Below, piece after piece: positions 19,124-27,333 of a stretch of 64,000 nt of DNA. This stretch comes from Shewanella sp. Arc9-LZ (lineage in GTDB: Bacteria; Pseudomonadota; Gammaproteobacteria; Enterobacterales; Shewanellaceae): NCBI RefSeq assembly GCF_010092445.1, contig NZ_CP048031.1:2480001-2544000 (forward strand), written 5' to 3'. The notes under the pieces are model-generated. The model was not told where the DNA came from. It did not search any database and saw nothing but the letters and a program-made list of their open reading frames with translations. The first letter of the stretch is position 1; each line of letters opens with the position of its first letter. A program made the position numbers and the translations under genes.

Positions 19124-20035
19124 ATGGAAGATATTGAATTAGTGACATTTGTTAATTCGCAAGTTATCCCAGTGTGCATCTTTTTAATTATGATGGGCAT
19201 GGGGCTATCTTTAGTGACAGACGATTTTAAACGCGTGCTTAAATACCCTAAAGCAGTGGCAATTGGATTAACTAACCAGCTACTTTTGTTACCTATTATT
19301 GGCTTTGCATTAGCCAATATCATGCCATTAGAACCAGAATACGCAGTAGGAGTCATGTTACTGGTACTGTGTCCAGGTGGCACAACATCCAATATGTTTT
19401 CTCATTTAGCGAAAGGTGATGTGGCACTGTCGGTCACCATGACGGCGGTGGCCAGTTTAATCACCGTGTTTACTATTCCCGTGGTGCTTAATTACTCATT
19501 AATTCACTTCATGGGGCAAGGCAATGAATTCCAGTTACCAATACTGGCAACCATGTTCAGCTTAATGAAGCTGACCATTGTGCCTATTTTGCTGGGCATG
19601 TTGATCAGACGTTACGCTCCCAAAATTGCTGAAAGTACTCAAGTCCATGTATCACGCTTTGGCATATTGTTTTTGACGTTGTTAATTATATTTTTAACGT
19701 ATATTCAGCAAGATATTGTTATCCCTGCACTTATCGCCGCAGGACCGGTATCGATTATTCTTAATATTTCAACCATGCTATTGGGGTATTATTCAAGTAA
19801 ATGGTTTGGATTAAATCTTGCTCAAAGAACGTCCATTACCATTGAAGTCGGCTTACAAAACAGTACCTTATCCATGTTTATGGCGTTAACATTGTTGGCT
19901 AATTACAAGATGTCATTCACGCCGGCGATTTACACCCTCACAATGCTCTTTACCGCAGGGATTCTAGCGGGTATGTTAAATTCCAAGTATTTTAAATCGA
20001 AAAATAATGGCGAAGTGGTTGCCGAAAACGCCTAG
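19124..20035 (+). CDS. Bile acid:sodium symporter (SBF/BASS) family transporter
   Basis: A 303-residue inner-membrane protein with about nine hydrophobic segments and the SBF family signature near CPGGTTSNMFSHLAKGDVALS (about residues 85-105). The EVGLQNSTLSMFMALTLL segment (about 245-262) supplies the crossover helix. Members cotransport organic anions such as bile acids, pyruvate or pantoate with Na+. Its place between DUF2855 and two crotonases suggests that it imports the acid handled by this cluster; that is inference. GAGG precedes the ATG. Confidence 0.9.
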   Translation: MEDIELVTFVNSQVIPVCIFLIMMGMGLSLVTDDFKRVLKYPKAVAIGLTNQLLLLPIIGFALANIMPLEPEYAVGVMLLVLCPGGTTSNMFSHLAKGDVALSVTMTAVASLITVFTIPVVLNYSLIHFMGQGNEFQLPILATMFSLMKLTIVPILLGMLIRRYAPKIAESTQVHVSRFGILFLTLLIIFLTYIQQDIVIPALIAAGPVSIILNISTMLLGYYSSKWFGLNLAQRTSITIEVGLQNSTLSMFMALTLLANYKMSFTPAIYTLTMLFTAGILAGMLNSKYFKSKNNGEVVAENA

Positions 20036-20069
20036 ACGAAACTAATCATTAAAATAACAAAGGTAAACA

Positions 20070-20762
20070 ATGGAACTGATCACCGTAGTAATTGAAAACA
20101 ATGTGCATGTTATTACCCTTAGCAATGGCAAAGTTAACGCAATATCGCCTGAAGTCATCGCCCAAATCAACAGTGCATTGGACCATGCAGAGCAGCAAAA
20201 TGCAGTGGTAATAATAACTGGCCAACCCGGAATTCTATCTGGCGGCTATGACCTTAAAACCATGAAGCAAAGCGCTGAAGCGGCAATTGCTTTGGTCACT
20301 GCAGGCTCAACGTTAGCCCGCAGAATGCTCGCATTCCCAACGCCTATTATCGGTGCCTGTTCAGGCCATGCAATCGCCAAAGGCGCATTTTTACTACTCA
20401 GCTGCGACTACCGTATTGGCAGCGCAGGTCCGTTTAAAATTGGCCTTAACGAAGTGGCTATTGGCATGACTATGCATCAGGCAGGCATTGAAATCGCGCG
20501 TAATCGTATTCCGCAAAATTATCTGTCGCGCGCGGTAATCAATGCTGAGTTATTTACACCAGAACAAGCAGTAATGGCAGGTTTTCTCGATCAAGTGGTT
20601 GAGCCAGAACAACTCATGGACACTGCACATGCCGTGGCTAAACACATGCAAACGCTGAATATGGCTGCGCATTTAGGCACCAAATTAAAAGAGCGTAAGA
20701 CTATTCTCGCCTCATTGGATGCAGCCATCGAGCAAGATAAGCAAATTTCATTGAAATTATAA
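20070..20762 (+). CDS. Crotonase / enoyl-CoA hydratase family protein
   Basis: A 230-residue crotonase-fold protein, shorter than canonical hydratases (about 260). The first oxyanion-hole segment is SGGYDLKTM (about residues 51-59) and the second ACSGHAIAKGAFLLLSCDYR (about 96-115). FKIGLNEVAIGM (about 122-133) corresponds to the loop that carries the second catalytic acid. The reaction is hydration or isomerisation of an enoyl-CoA. It is followed after 10 bases by a second crotonase, so the two are probably translated from one message. Confidence 0.88.
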   Translation: MELITVVIENNVHVITLSNGKVNAISPEVIAQINSALDHAEQQNAVVIITGQPGILSGGYDLKTMKQSAEAAIALVTAGSTLARRMLAFPTPIIGACSGHAIAKGAFLLLSCDYRIGSAGPFKIGLNEVAIGMTMHQAGIEIARNRIPQNYLSRAVINAELFTPEQAVMAGFLDQVVEPEQLMDTAHAVAKHMQTLNMAAHLGTKLKERKTILASLDAAIEQDKQISLKL

Positions 20763-20772
20763 GGATATAAAT

Positions 20773-21627
20773 ATGATATCGCAAAAGACCTATCAAACGC
20801 TCACTGTCGACATTACCGATAAAGTGGCTCACATTATCCTTAATCGTCCTGACGCGTTAAATTCAATGAACGTCGACTTTTGGCATGAATTTCCAAGCGT
20901 AATACACGATATCAATAATCAATCGGCGGCTCGCGCCATTGTCATTTCCTCAACTGGCAAGCATTTTAGTGCCGGTATGGACTTAGCCGTATTCAGTGCG
21001 AGTAACCGCGACGAGAATATCGAATTAGGCCGTAAACACGACCAATTACGTCGCTTGGTTCTCAAGCTACAAGATTGCTTTAATGTGCTTGAAACAGCCC
21101 GTATGCCTGTACTCATGGCCATTCAAGGTGGCTGTATTGGTGGTGCTGTCGATATGGTCACCGCGGCAGATTGCCGTTATTGCACCAGCGACGCTTTTTT
21201 TAGCATCGAAGAAACCAAACTCGGCATGACCGCTGATGTAGGGACCTTGCAGCGTTTACCTAAATTGATTTCAATCGGATTAGTTAAAGAGTTAGCCTAC
21301 ACGGGCCGAAGAATGCCTGCAGCAGAAGCCAAAGCAGCCGGATTAGTCAATCATATATATGAAGACCAAGCATCAATGCTAACTGCTGTATTAGGCATTG
21401 CTGCAGACATTGCCGCCCGCTCGCCTTTAGCCGTTACCGGTTGCAAAGAGATGATCAACTATGCCCGCGACCACAGTGTCGCCGACAGTTTACATTACAT
21501 GTCGGTATGGCAAAGCGGCATGTTCCAACCCCAAAACGACATGATGGAAATCTTCAAAGCAAAAGCACAAAACCGTGAACCAGAATTTGAAGAGTTAACT
21601 CAAATTGATCCTTTAAAAATATTCTAA
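20773..21627 (+). CDS. Crotonase, ECH1-like delta3,5-delta2,4-dienoyl-CoA isomerase
   Basis: A 284-residue crotonase that resembles eukaryotic ECH1 more than bacterial hydratases. The stretch GGCIGGAVDMVTAADCRYC, then FFSIEETKLGMTADVGTLQRLPK, places an acid at the ECH1 Asp176 (GAVD), Glu196 (EET) and Asp204 (ADVG) positions. The later SPLAVTGCKEMINYARDHSVADSL also follows ECH1. That enzyme shifts double bonds so that fatty acids with odd-numbered unsaturations can enter beta-oxidation, so the pathway may handle polyunsaturated acyl chains. AAGGA precedes the ATG; 10 bases follow the previous crotonase. Confidence 0.87.
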   Translation: MISQKTYQTLTVDITDKVAHIILNRPDALNSMNVDFWHEFPSVIHDINNQSAARAIVISSTGKHFSAGMDLAVFSASNRDENIELGRKHDQLRRLVLKLQDCFNVLETARMPVLMAIQGGCIGGAVDMVTAADCRYCTSDAFFSIEETKLGMTADVGTLQRLPKLISIGLVKELAYTGRRMPAAEAKAAGLVNHIYEDQASMLTAVLGIAADIAARSPLAVTGCKEMINYARDHSVADSLHYMSVWQSGMFQPQNDMMEIFKAKAQNREPEFEELTQIDPLKIF

Positions 21628-21717
21628 GCATTGGGCATCATTGCACTATTTGCTATAGACCAAAATTATGAGTGAAATAATTTAATCACAAATAGTGCTA
21701 ACCCTTTAGAGTGAACT

Positions 21718-22503
21718 ATGACAAAACCTTTGATAAACCTCGTGCATGCCAATGGCTTCCCCGCTGGCAGCTATAAAACATTTCTACAAGAATTTGATAA
21801 CGACTACCGTACCGTTGCCCACAATCAATTTGGCCATAATGTTCTGTATCCAATACACAATAACTGGCAACACCTTGTTACTGAACTTGTTGAATTTATT
21901 AAGAAGCAAGATGAGAAAGTGATTTGCGTGGGGCATTCGTTCGGCGGCGTAATTTCATTTATTGCCGCTTGCCAACATCCTGAGCTTTTTCGGGGTTTGG
22001 TGATGTTAGATCCGCCAGTTGTCACCGGTGCGTTCTCGCATTTACTGAGATTTATTAAGCGAACACCTTATATTGACAAGCTTTCTCCTGCAGGAAAAGC
22101 CAACACACGCCAAAATAATTGGCCACAAAACACTAACTTAGTTGATTATTTTTCACAGAAAACATTGTTTAAAAACTTTGATTCTCGTTGCTTACAAGAC
22201 TATGCCACTTCTGCCGTAATACAGCGCAATAAGCGTTTAGAGCTCACCTTCTCACCCGCTGTAGAAGCCGACATTTTTAGGCACTTACCGACTAATCTAA
22301 TAAAGTATAAAAACAAGTTAACCATACCGGCTAAACTGGTTTACGGTGAAAATACCAATATATTCCCGATTAAACATTTTGTTCGGTTTGCAAAGCTGAA
22401 TGACATTGAGTTAATGACACTGCCCAATGGCGGACACATGTTTCCATTAGAACAACCAGAAAACACCGCCACTTTGGTCAAACAGATCATTAAAGACTGG
22501 TAA
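21718..22503 (+). CDS. Alpha/beta hydrolase (serine nucleophile)
   Basis: A 261-residue hydrolase with NLVHANGFPAGSYKTFLQEF (oxyanion region, about 6-25), the nucleophile elbow GHSFGG (about residues 72-77), and the catalytic histidine in PNGGHMFPLEQ near the C-terminus. Serine rather than aspartate as nucleophile points to an esterase or lipase-type reaction. No signal peptide, so cytoplasmic. In the 90-base gap before it, a 10-base inverted repeat (21643-21652 and 21689-21698) could form a hairpin that weakens read-through from the crotonases. Confidence 0.86.
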   Translation: MTKPLINLVHANGFPAGSYKTFLQEFDNDYRTVAHNQFGHNVLYPIHNNWQHLVTELVEFIKKQDEKVICVGHSFGGVISFIAACQHPELFRGLVMLDPPVVTGAFSHLLRFIKRTPYIDKLSPAGKANTRQNNWPQNTNLVDYFSQKTLFKNFDSRCLQDYATSAVIQRNKRLELTFSPAVEADIFRHLPTNLIKYKNKLTIPAKLVYGENTNIFPIKHFVRFAKLNDIELMTLPNGGHMFPLEQPENTATLVKQIIKDW

Positions 22504-22563
22504 TGATGACCTTAGTACTGGCTCAACAATAGCTAACAATAAATCTACATAAGAGGCCCCAAT

Positions 22564-23667
22564 ATGATGAAACCAATTAGTTTATGTTCAACCTTAATCA
22601 TAGCTATGGGTGTCTCTTATCCATCATTTGCATTACCACTGGATAAGATCCAATTACCAGCAGGGTTTACCATTGATGTGTATGCCGAAAATGTTGAAAA
22701 TGCGCGCCAGATGGCGCTTGGTGACAACGGAACTGTTTTTATCGGCAGTCGCAAAGCAGGCAATGTTTATGCACTTATAGACAGTGATAATGACTTCAAA
22801 GCTGATAAGAAAATCATTATCGCAACGGATTTGTTTATGCCATCCGGTCTTGCTTACCATAATGGCAGTTTGTATGTTGCTGAAGTCGATAAAATCTGGC
22901 GTTATCCTGATATTGAACAATCATTACCCACTATTCCTAAACCAGAATTGGTATACGACAAACTGCCAAATAAGTCCCATCACGGTTGGAAATTTATCAC
23001 TTTTGGCCCGGATGGAAAGCTGTATATCCCCGTCGGCGCGCCTTGTAATGTGTGTGAAAGTGAGCTTCCCTTTGCCAGTATTTTACAATTAGATCTTGAA
23101 ACAAAACAAACCACTGTCGTTGCTCAAGGTGTACGCAACAGTGTCGGATTTGATTTCCACCCACAAACAGGTGAGTTATGGTTTACCGATAATGGCCGCG
23201 ACATGATGGGCGATGATTTACCCGATGATGAGCTTAATCGTGTGAGCAAAAAAGGCCAACACTTTGGTTTTCCTTATATTCACAACACAGATATTGCCGA
23301 TGCAGATTTTACTAACCCCAAAATCGCCAAACTCAACACCCCTCCGGTATTAACCTTAGGTGCACATGTTGCTGCATTAGGCATGGAGTTTTACCAAGGT
23401 AATCAATTCCCTGCTACTTATAAACAATCAATCTTAATTGCCCAACACGGCTCGTGGAACCGCACTAACAAAGTGGGTTATCGCATTATGCAGGTGGCAC
23501 TTGAAGGGAATAAGGTGATTGACTATAAGCCCTTTGCCACAGGTTGGCTTGAAGGTGAACAAAGCTGGGGCCGCCCTGTTGATGTGATGACCCTGGCAGA
23601 TGGTTCTATCTTGGTATCAGATGACTTTGCCAATGCCGTGTACCGGATTAGTTATACCAAGCAGTAA
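22564..23667 (+). CDS. Exported PQQ-dependent sugar/sorbosone dehydrogenase family protein
   Basis: A 367-residue beta-propeller protein with a signal peptide (MMKPISLCSTLIIAMGVSYPSFA), so periplasmic. It carries the soluble-glucose-dehydrogenase-like pattern: HHGWKFITFGPDGKLYIPVGAPCN (about 137-160), VRNSVGFDFHPQTGELWFTDNGRD (about 187-210) and AQHGSWNRT (about 300). This matches the sorbosone/glucose dehydrogenase fold that binds PQQ and calcium, although cofactor use is inferred. It ends the plus-strand run. The substrate is not known. Confidence 0.85.
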   Translation: MMKPISLCSTLIIAMGVSYPSFALPLDKIQLPAGFTIDVYAENVENARQMALGDNGTVFIGSRKAGNVYALIDSDNDFKADKKIIIATDLFMPSGLAYHNGSLYVAEVDKIWRYPDIEQSLPTIPKPELVYDKLPNKSHHGWKFITFGPDGKLYIPVGAPCNVCESELPFASILQLDLETKQTTVVAQGVRNSVGFDFHPQTGELWFTDNGRDMMGDDLPDDELNRVSKKGQHFGFPYIHNTDIADADFTNPKIAKLNTPPVLTLGAHVAALGMEFYQGNQFPATYKQSILIAQHGSWNRTNKVGYRIMQVALEGNKVIDYKPFATGWLEGEQSWGRPVDVMTLADGSILVSDDFANAVYRISYTKQ

Positions 23668-23713
23668 AAGCACGATCAGGCTGATAGTAAAGTTACTAAC
23701 CCCCTTCTTGTCG

Positions 23714-23738
23714 TCCCGGCAGTGCTTTTGAGCCGGGA
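23714..23738. terminator. GC-rich hairpin after the PQQ dehydrogenase gene
   Basis: Arms TCCCGGC (23714-23720) and GCCGGGA (23732-23738), 11-base loop. It resembles common intergenic REP-like hairpins. It lies 47 bases after the stop and could serve as a 3' end, though no clear U-tract follows. Confidence 0.45.
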
Positions 23739-23769
23739 TCCAGGTGTTTGTACTTTTGTATATTTACTT

Positions 23770-24194
23770 ATGGCCTGCGGCCACAACATCTTGGCGCGTC
23801 GCCCACACCAGAGCAAAGGGGTAAAGTGCATTCTTGTTTATGAATCAGCCTATGCAAACCCTCAGCGTTCCGGCAACATTTTCGCATTTTTACCAAACAA
23901 CAACAGCGAAAAATTGCGACGGAAATGAATCCAGCTTTTGACTTCATCTGTAACCGTCTTCGGCCCATCTTGTTATAAAGAGTGAAAATGCTAACGCTTC
24001 CGATGGGAATCTGATGTGAATGGATTCACGAATGTCGTGATGGCAAGGTCAATGATGTTCCCGACATCATAATGACATTCCCCATATCCATATGGGTCAG
24101 ATGCCAAAGAACAACCTGTACCGCGAAAGCTAGCCTGACGTCCTGTCAGGCTCACGCATTCTTGTATAAAAAGTCTTCAACGGCCTCAAGTTCA
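23770..24194. repeat. Left arm of the long inverted repeat framing the accessory island
   Basis: Matches the reverse complement of 28381-28916. The outer edge begins ATGGCCTGCGGCCAC (its inverse copy ends at 28916) and the inner edge ends near CCTCAAGTTCA. Within it, 23981-24112 is identical over 132 bases to the inverse of 28570-28701. The remaining parts are more diverged and of different length. No protein-coding signal; probably a noncoding mobile or recombination-prone repeat. Confidence 0.9.
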
Positions 24195-24801
24195 GAGCTG
24201 AGTTCACACCATTTTCAAGTAAGGCTAACGAGTAATTGGACAGGGCTGAGTTCAATAAATAAAGATTCCTGAAAGGATAAGTCGCGCAATAAAGTGAGCT
24301 GAATGGCCAACTAGATACTCTTAAAAAGAGAAGCGATCATCACCGTGAATGATGTGAAAAGTGAAGCAATGACTTCTGACCATCATCACTATGCCAAATG
24401 CTATTTAAGCTACATCGACTGCACTTGATTTTACAAAGAATGACACCTTATTGGTGCGCATTAATAAATACAATCAACAAAGTCGTTTACACTCTAAATG
24501 AGCCTGAAACTAACTGTGCAAAAAGCACCTCTGACTTGAATAGTGCCATCTTAGGGTTAACCGATAAATGTCTCGGCTTTAGCCTCCTGCGCCGCTCTTA
24601 CTCCGAAATCCATTTAGTCGTAGTGCCCCTGACATGTCAAAGGAATGAAAAGTGTCAGGCAGCATTCTTTATTTTTAAAGAAATCGCACTAAGAGAGCCT
24701 CTATAAGTGTTTGCATGCTGTTGTTGCTAAAAGCACGATGATTTGACAGCTAAATGACAGACGAAGTAGATGAATTTGTTGATTGACCATCTTGGATACT
24801 A
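24195..24801. other. Noncoding or decayed stretch inside the island
   Basis: About 600 bases between the repeat arm and the cassette array. Reading frames exist but lack ribosome sites and protein-like composition. I do not recognise any remnant. Confidence 0.5.
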
Positions 24802-24835
24802 AAGGTATTTGACTGCAAAAGCAGTCAAATACCTT
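24802..24835. terminator. Perfect 15-bp hairpin at the end of the cassette array
   Basis: Arms 24802-24816 and 24821-24835 are exact inverse copies (AAGGTATTTGACTGC) with loop AAAA. It lies 49 bases beyond the stop of the last minus-strand cassette gene and could terminate transcripts from the array. Confidence 0.7.
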
Positions 24836-24883
24836 CCCGTAGCAAAAGGGCTCGCCTATTGACTGGCGGAAGGCTCATATGTG

Positions 24884-25288
24884 TTATGCAGATTCGTCGT
24901 CGAAATACATGTCCCAACTGATGTTAAGACCAAACTGCACTAATTTTCTCATTAAATTAACATCCATTGACGGACCACCTTGTCCTGTTGAATTCCAAAA
25001 ACAAAATATATCTACTGAGCATTTCAACTTAACCAAGGAATCCATTTGTTCTTGCTTACCGTAAAGTTTATTAAGAATAATGTCTATGTGTTCTTTATTG
25101 TCAGTTGAATTAGATAATTCTTTTGTAGAAAAAGCCCAATAATTGAACTCACGTCTATGTCTGTATTTTGAATCTGGCTCAATTCTCCTTATCAATGTCG
25201 GACTAATACCAATAACTTCTGTGATCTTATCAGGTGACATTTCAACTGACGATATTCTCAATGTTGCGTAAGTTAAATTACATGCCAT
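24884..25288 (-). CDS. DUF4279 domain protein (cassette gene)
   Basis: A 134-residue protein beginning MACNLTYATLRISSVEMSPDKITEVIGISPTL, the typical opening of DUF4279 proteins (a strand, then a helix and the G-x-x-P-T element). It has no signal peptide or membrane segment. The family is of unknown function and is common in integron cassettes and near toxin-immunity loci. The open frame extends upstream into the attC site at 25311-25387; those residues are encoded by the recombination element, so I start at ATG 25286-25288. The ribosome site is weak. It is the last gene of the array. Confidence 0.75.
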   Translation of the reverse strand: MACNLTYATLRISSVEMSPDKITEVIGISPTLIRRIEPDSKYRHRREFNYWAFSTKELSNSTDNKEHIDIILNKLYGKQEQMDSLVKLKCSVDIFCFWNSTGQGGPSMDVNLMRKLVQFGLNISWDMYFDDESA

Positions 25289-25310
25289 AGGTGGATTCGA
25301 TTTATCTGCA

Positions 25311-25387
25311 TAACGCTTTAAATATGGGGCGCGTGCTGTTTGCGCGTCCCAGCCCAGCTTGCTGGGCGAACATAATTGACTTGTTAG
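25311..25387 (-). repeat. attC site 4
   Basis: 77 bases between the lipoprotein cassette and the DUF4279 cassette. On the minus strand it starts TAACAAG and ends GCGTTA, with the internal palindrome GCCCAGCAAGCTGGGC. It differs from attC site 3 at only three positions. Confidence 0.88.
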
Positions 25388-25389
25388 CT

Positions 25390-25959
25390 TTAAACACACT
25401 TAGCAATTGTAGATAAAGCATCTTTCCAACCCGCTCCAGAATCAAAGTTTTCCACCAAACCATCTTTAGTGCTTTGACCAGTAAATGCCCCCATACCATG
25501 TTGAATCATATAGGTTGGCTTATAAGCTGGCGCTCCTAATTTTGTTAGGCTTTTACAAATAGCAGTATTGTCAGAATTTATGTTAGTAAGCGCCCCTTGC
25601 AATTTATCCAAGACTTCTTGTGGTTGCGCAGCAAATAAATTCATACGCAGCACACTAATCGCTTGATGTGCAGTTATATCGGATACACGTTTAGTGTCAA
25701 AAAAGCCATAAGACATACCAGCAAAATATAGCTCGGCAGCATTCGAGTAGTTGTTTTTGATCAAGCAGGCATTCAGTCCAGTAAATATATCGACTGGGTT
25801 CTGCTTATTCGATAACCCGCCTACAGATACACATCCAACAGGATTGGGAGATTCTAAATTCCCAGCCGTCTCATAGTTTGTGACATTACTTGTAGGTGTG
25901 GAATTGCAGGCTGACAGTAGCAAAGCTAAGACGGTTGCCAATATTATTTTTCTATCCAT
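25390..25959 (-). CDS. Putative lipoprotein, hypothetical (cassette gene)
   Basis: A 189-residue protein with a lipoprotein signal: MDRKIILATVLALLLSAC, with the lipobox LSAC and lipidated Cys18, followed by N and S, so probably outer-membrane directed. Two later cysteines (GCVSVGG and NACLIK) could pair. The rest is not a recognised domain. The frame is open 29 codons further upstream across the attC, but a strong AAAGGAGG stands before ATG 25957-25959. The stop codon lies only a few bases before the TAACAAG of attC 4, the usual cassette arrangement. Confidence 0.78.
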   Translation of the reverse strand: MDRKIILATVLALLLSACNSTPTSNVTNYETAGNLESPNPVGCVSVGGLSNKQNPVDIFTGLNACLIKNNYSNAAELYFAGMSYGFFDTKRVSDITAHQAISVLRMNLFAAQPQEVLDKLQGALTNINSDNTAICKSLTKLGAPAYKPTYMIQHGMGAFTGQSTKDGLVENFDSGAGWKDALSTIAKCV

Positions 25960-25983
25960 GAGCTCGAAGCCCTCCTTTAAAGC

Positions 25984-26060
25984 TAACGCTTTAAATATGG
26001 GCCGCGTGCTGTTTGCGCGTCCCGGCCCAGCTTGCTGGGCGAACATAATTTACTTGTTAG
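25984..26060 (-). repeat. attC site 3
   Basis: 77 bases, minus-strand TAACAAG to GCGTTA, with internal palindrome GCCCAGCAAGCTGGGC. Nearly identical to attC 4 (74 of 77 bases), which suggests that these two cassettes were acquired from the same source array. The TAA of the upstream gene lies within the first bases. Confidence 0.88.
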
Positions 26061-26376
26061 TACGATATGCTGCACCAACGCCTAATGGGTCTATTTCAAT
26101 CTGAGACGTAAACCTTACGTCTGCTATTTTAACTACACCGTGCTTTACAAACTGGGCTACTATTTCGAAAGCTTTAGAAGCTTTCGCTTCAGTGACATTG
26201 ATTGAACTTTGATATATCACAACGATGTCGGATTGAATGGTATCTTCAAAGAGTTTACTAAACTTCCTCTCGTCCAGTTCTTCACTATCATTAAAAACCC
26301 GCACCCAATTACCACAAGGCCCTATTCTGCCGTGTGATAGTTTGTGCATGAGTGTGATAATTTCTCGATTCGTCAT
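26050..26376 (-). CDS. Hypothetical protein, 108 residues (cassette gene)
   Basis: A soluble protein with no signal peptide. The N-terminal half contains HGRIGPCGNWVRVFNDSEEL and the second half SINVTEAKASKAFEIVAQFVKHGVVK; no family is recognised. The ATG lies 12 bases after the GCGTTA end of attC 2, leaving little room for a promoter, as is usual for cassettes. The stop TAA lies inside the opening of attC 3, so the last residues (RTNK) are encoded by the recombination site. Confidence 0.68.
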   Translation of the reverse strand: MTNREIITLMHKLSHGRIGPCGNWVRVFNDSEELDERKFSKLFEDTIQSDIVVIYQSSINVTEAKASKAFEIVAQFVKHGVVKIADVRFTSQIEIDPLGVGAAYRTNK

Positions 26377-26385
26377 TTATCGTAC

Positions 26386-26475
26386 TAACGCCTGCATTTA
26401 CGGCAGTTTTGTAACGAGGAACGAGCGTAAAAACTGTCCAAGCCACGAAGTGGCTGATGCAACATGCACTTGTTA
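26386..26475 (-). repeat. attC site 2
   Basis: About 90 bases, minus-strand TAACAAG to GCGTTA, with inner stems GCCACTTCGTGGC and AAAACTGCCG/GGACAGTTTT-like arms. The TAA that stops the upstream gene is the first codon of the element. Confidence 0.83.
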
Positions 26476-26805
26476 CATGTTGGTGAGCGATGAGTCATGC
26501 CATACATCCTCATAATCATCAGCTATTAAAAATCTATACCCTGGGGGTAATGCTAAATATTGTTCTATTTCTGGTAAGTATTCTTTTATATGGCTCACGT
26601 GTAGCGGTTTGAAAAATTCAGTTTCTTGGCTCATTTCTTCACCGCACCAAATATACCAACCGCACGTTCCATTCTCTGATTTATGACGTAATCCATTAAT
26701 TGGGAGTTTGCCTAGCGTCTCGATAGCAAGCCCAAGCTTCTCTGCTTCAGAACAAGGTATAAAGTCGGCTTTGTATTTTTCGCATACTTCCTTTTGACTA
26801 GCCAC
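26473..26805 (-). CDS. Imm33-like / GWYIW-motif small protein (cassette gene)
   Basis: A 110-residue acidic protein containing CGWYIWCGEEM and, near the C-terminus, LALPPGYRFLIADDYEDVW. This pattern resembles immunity-type proteins of the Imm33 kind, which are frequent integron cargo; I hold this with moderate confidence. The open frame starts at an ATG within attC 1, but AAGGA followed by GTG at 26803-26805 is the likelier start. The stop overlaps the TAACAAG of attC 2. Confidence 0.7.
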   Translation of the reverse strand: MASQKEVCEKYKADFIPCSEAEKLGLAIETLGKLPINGLRHKSENGTCGWYIWCGEEMSQETEFFKPLHVSHIKEYLPEIEQYLALPPGYRFLIADDYEDVWHDSSLTNM

Positions 26806-26822
26806 GATATTCCTTAAGACAT

Positions 26823-26924
26823 GTAACGCCGCCATAAACGGCTAAGTAATAGTTGGCTAAAATGTGAAGCGAAGCGGAACCGAGCCAACTGTTGCGTGTC
26901 CGCCTTTAATGGCCTTGTTATAAC
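26823..26924 (-). repeat. attC site 1
   Basis: About 102 bases. On the minus strand it begins TTATAACAAGGCC and ends GGCGTTAC, with complementary arms AGTTGGCT (26851-26858) and AGCCAACT (26883-26890). This is the classic arrangement of a long attC. Confidence 0.88.
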
Positions 26925-26928
26925 TCCA

Positions 26929-27333
26929 CTACGGCAATTCAAAATTTTGCCTATGCCTATTAATTTTCACTAGCTTTCCAGATTCAAATTTTAAGTCTAT
27001 TGAGTTAAAGAACTCATATTTACCGTCGAGAAGTATATTCCATTTGTCATATTCGTATATTTGAGACTTCGACTTAAGAACAGCAGGAATTGAGAAGTTA
27101 TCTCCTGCTCTATTACCGTAACGTATATAAATATGGGATTCAGGATATTTAACTCTTAAAGATTGAAAATCGACTATAACTTCTTCCTTGGTACTACCAA
27201 TCGTAAAACCATATGCGCTGCCTGCAACTATATCTTCGTCGATGTACGTCAACCACCAATAAGCTGATAGCCCGCCAATGAATAAAGTCGGTATCAGAAT
27301 AATTATTGCTAAGACTTTAAGGCCAAATTTCAA
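26929..27333 (-). CDS. Membrane-anchored hypothetical protein (cassette gene)
   Basis: A 134-residue protein with one N-terminal membrane segment (LKVLAIIILIPTLFIGGLSAYWWL, residues 5-28). The rest is an exported or cytoplasm-excluded domain of about 100 residues rich in Tyr and Lys, with no recognised family. The only start with a ribosome site is TTG at 27331-27333 (AAAGGA 7 bases upstream), an unusual start codon. It is the first gene of the array; the core-like GTTATAAC just upstream marks its probable integration boundary. Confidence 0.68.
   Translation of the reverse strand: MKFGLKVLAIIILIPTLFIGGLSAYWWLTYIDEDIVAGSAYGFTIGSTKEEVIVDFQSLRVKYPESHIYIRYGNRAGDNFSIPAVLKSKSQIYEYDKWNILLDGKYEFFNSIDLKFESGKLVKINRHRQNFELP

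Noticed and set aside
23722..23928. 68-codon plus-strand frame in the left repeat arm
   Set aside because: Repeat-derived, not conserved in the other arm, no ribosome site.
24398..24706. 102-codon open frame inside the island
   Set aside because: No ribosome site, no recognisable motif and unprotein-like composition; the stretch appears noncoding or decayed.
25390..26046. The 218-codon version of the lipoprotein cassette gene
   Set aside because: Its first 29 codons run through the attC site, and a strong ribosome site stands before the later ATG that yields a lipoprotein signal.
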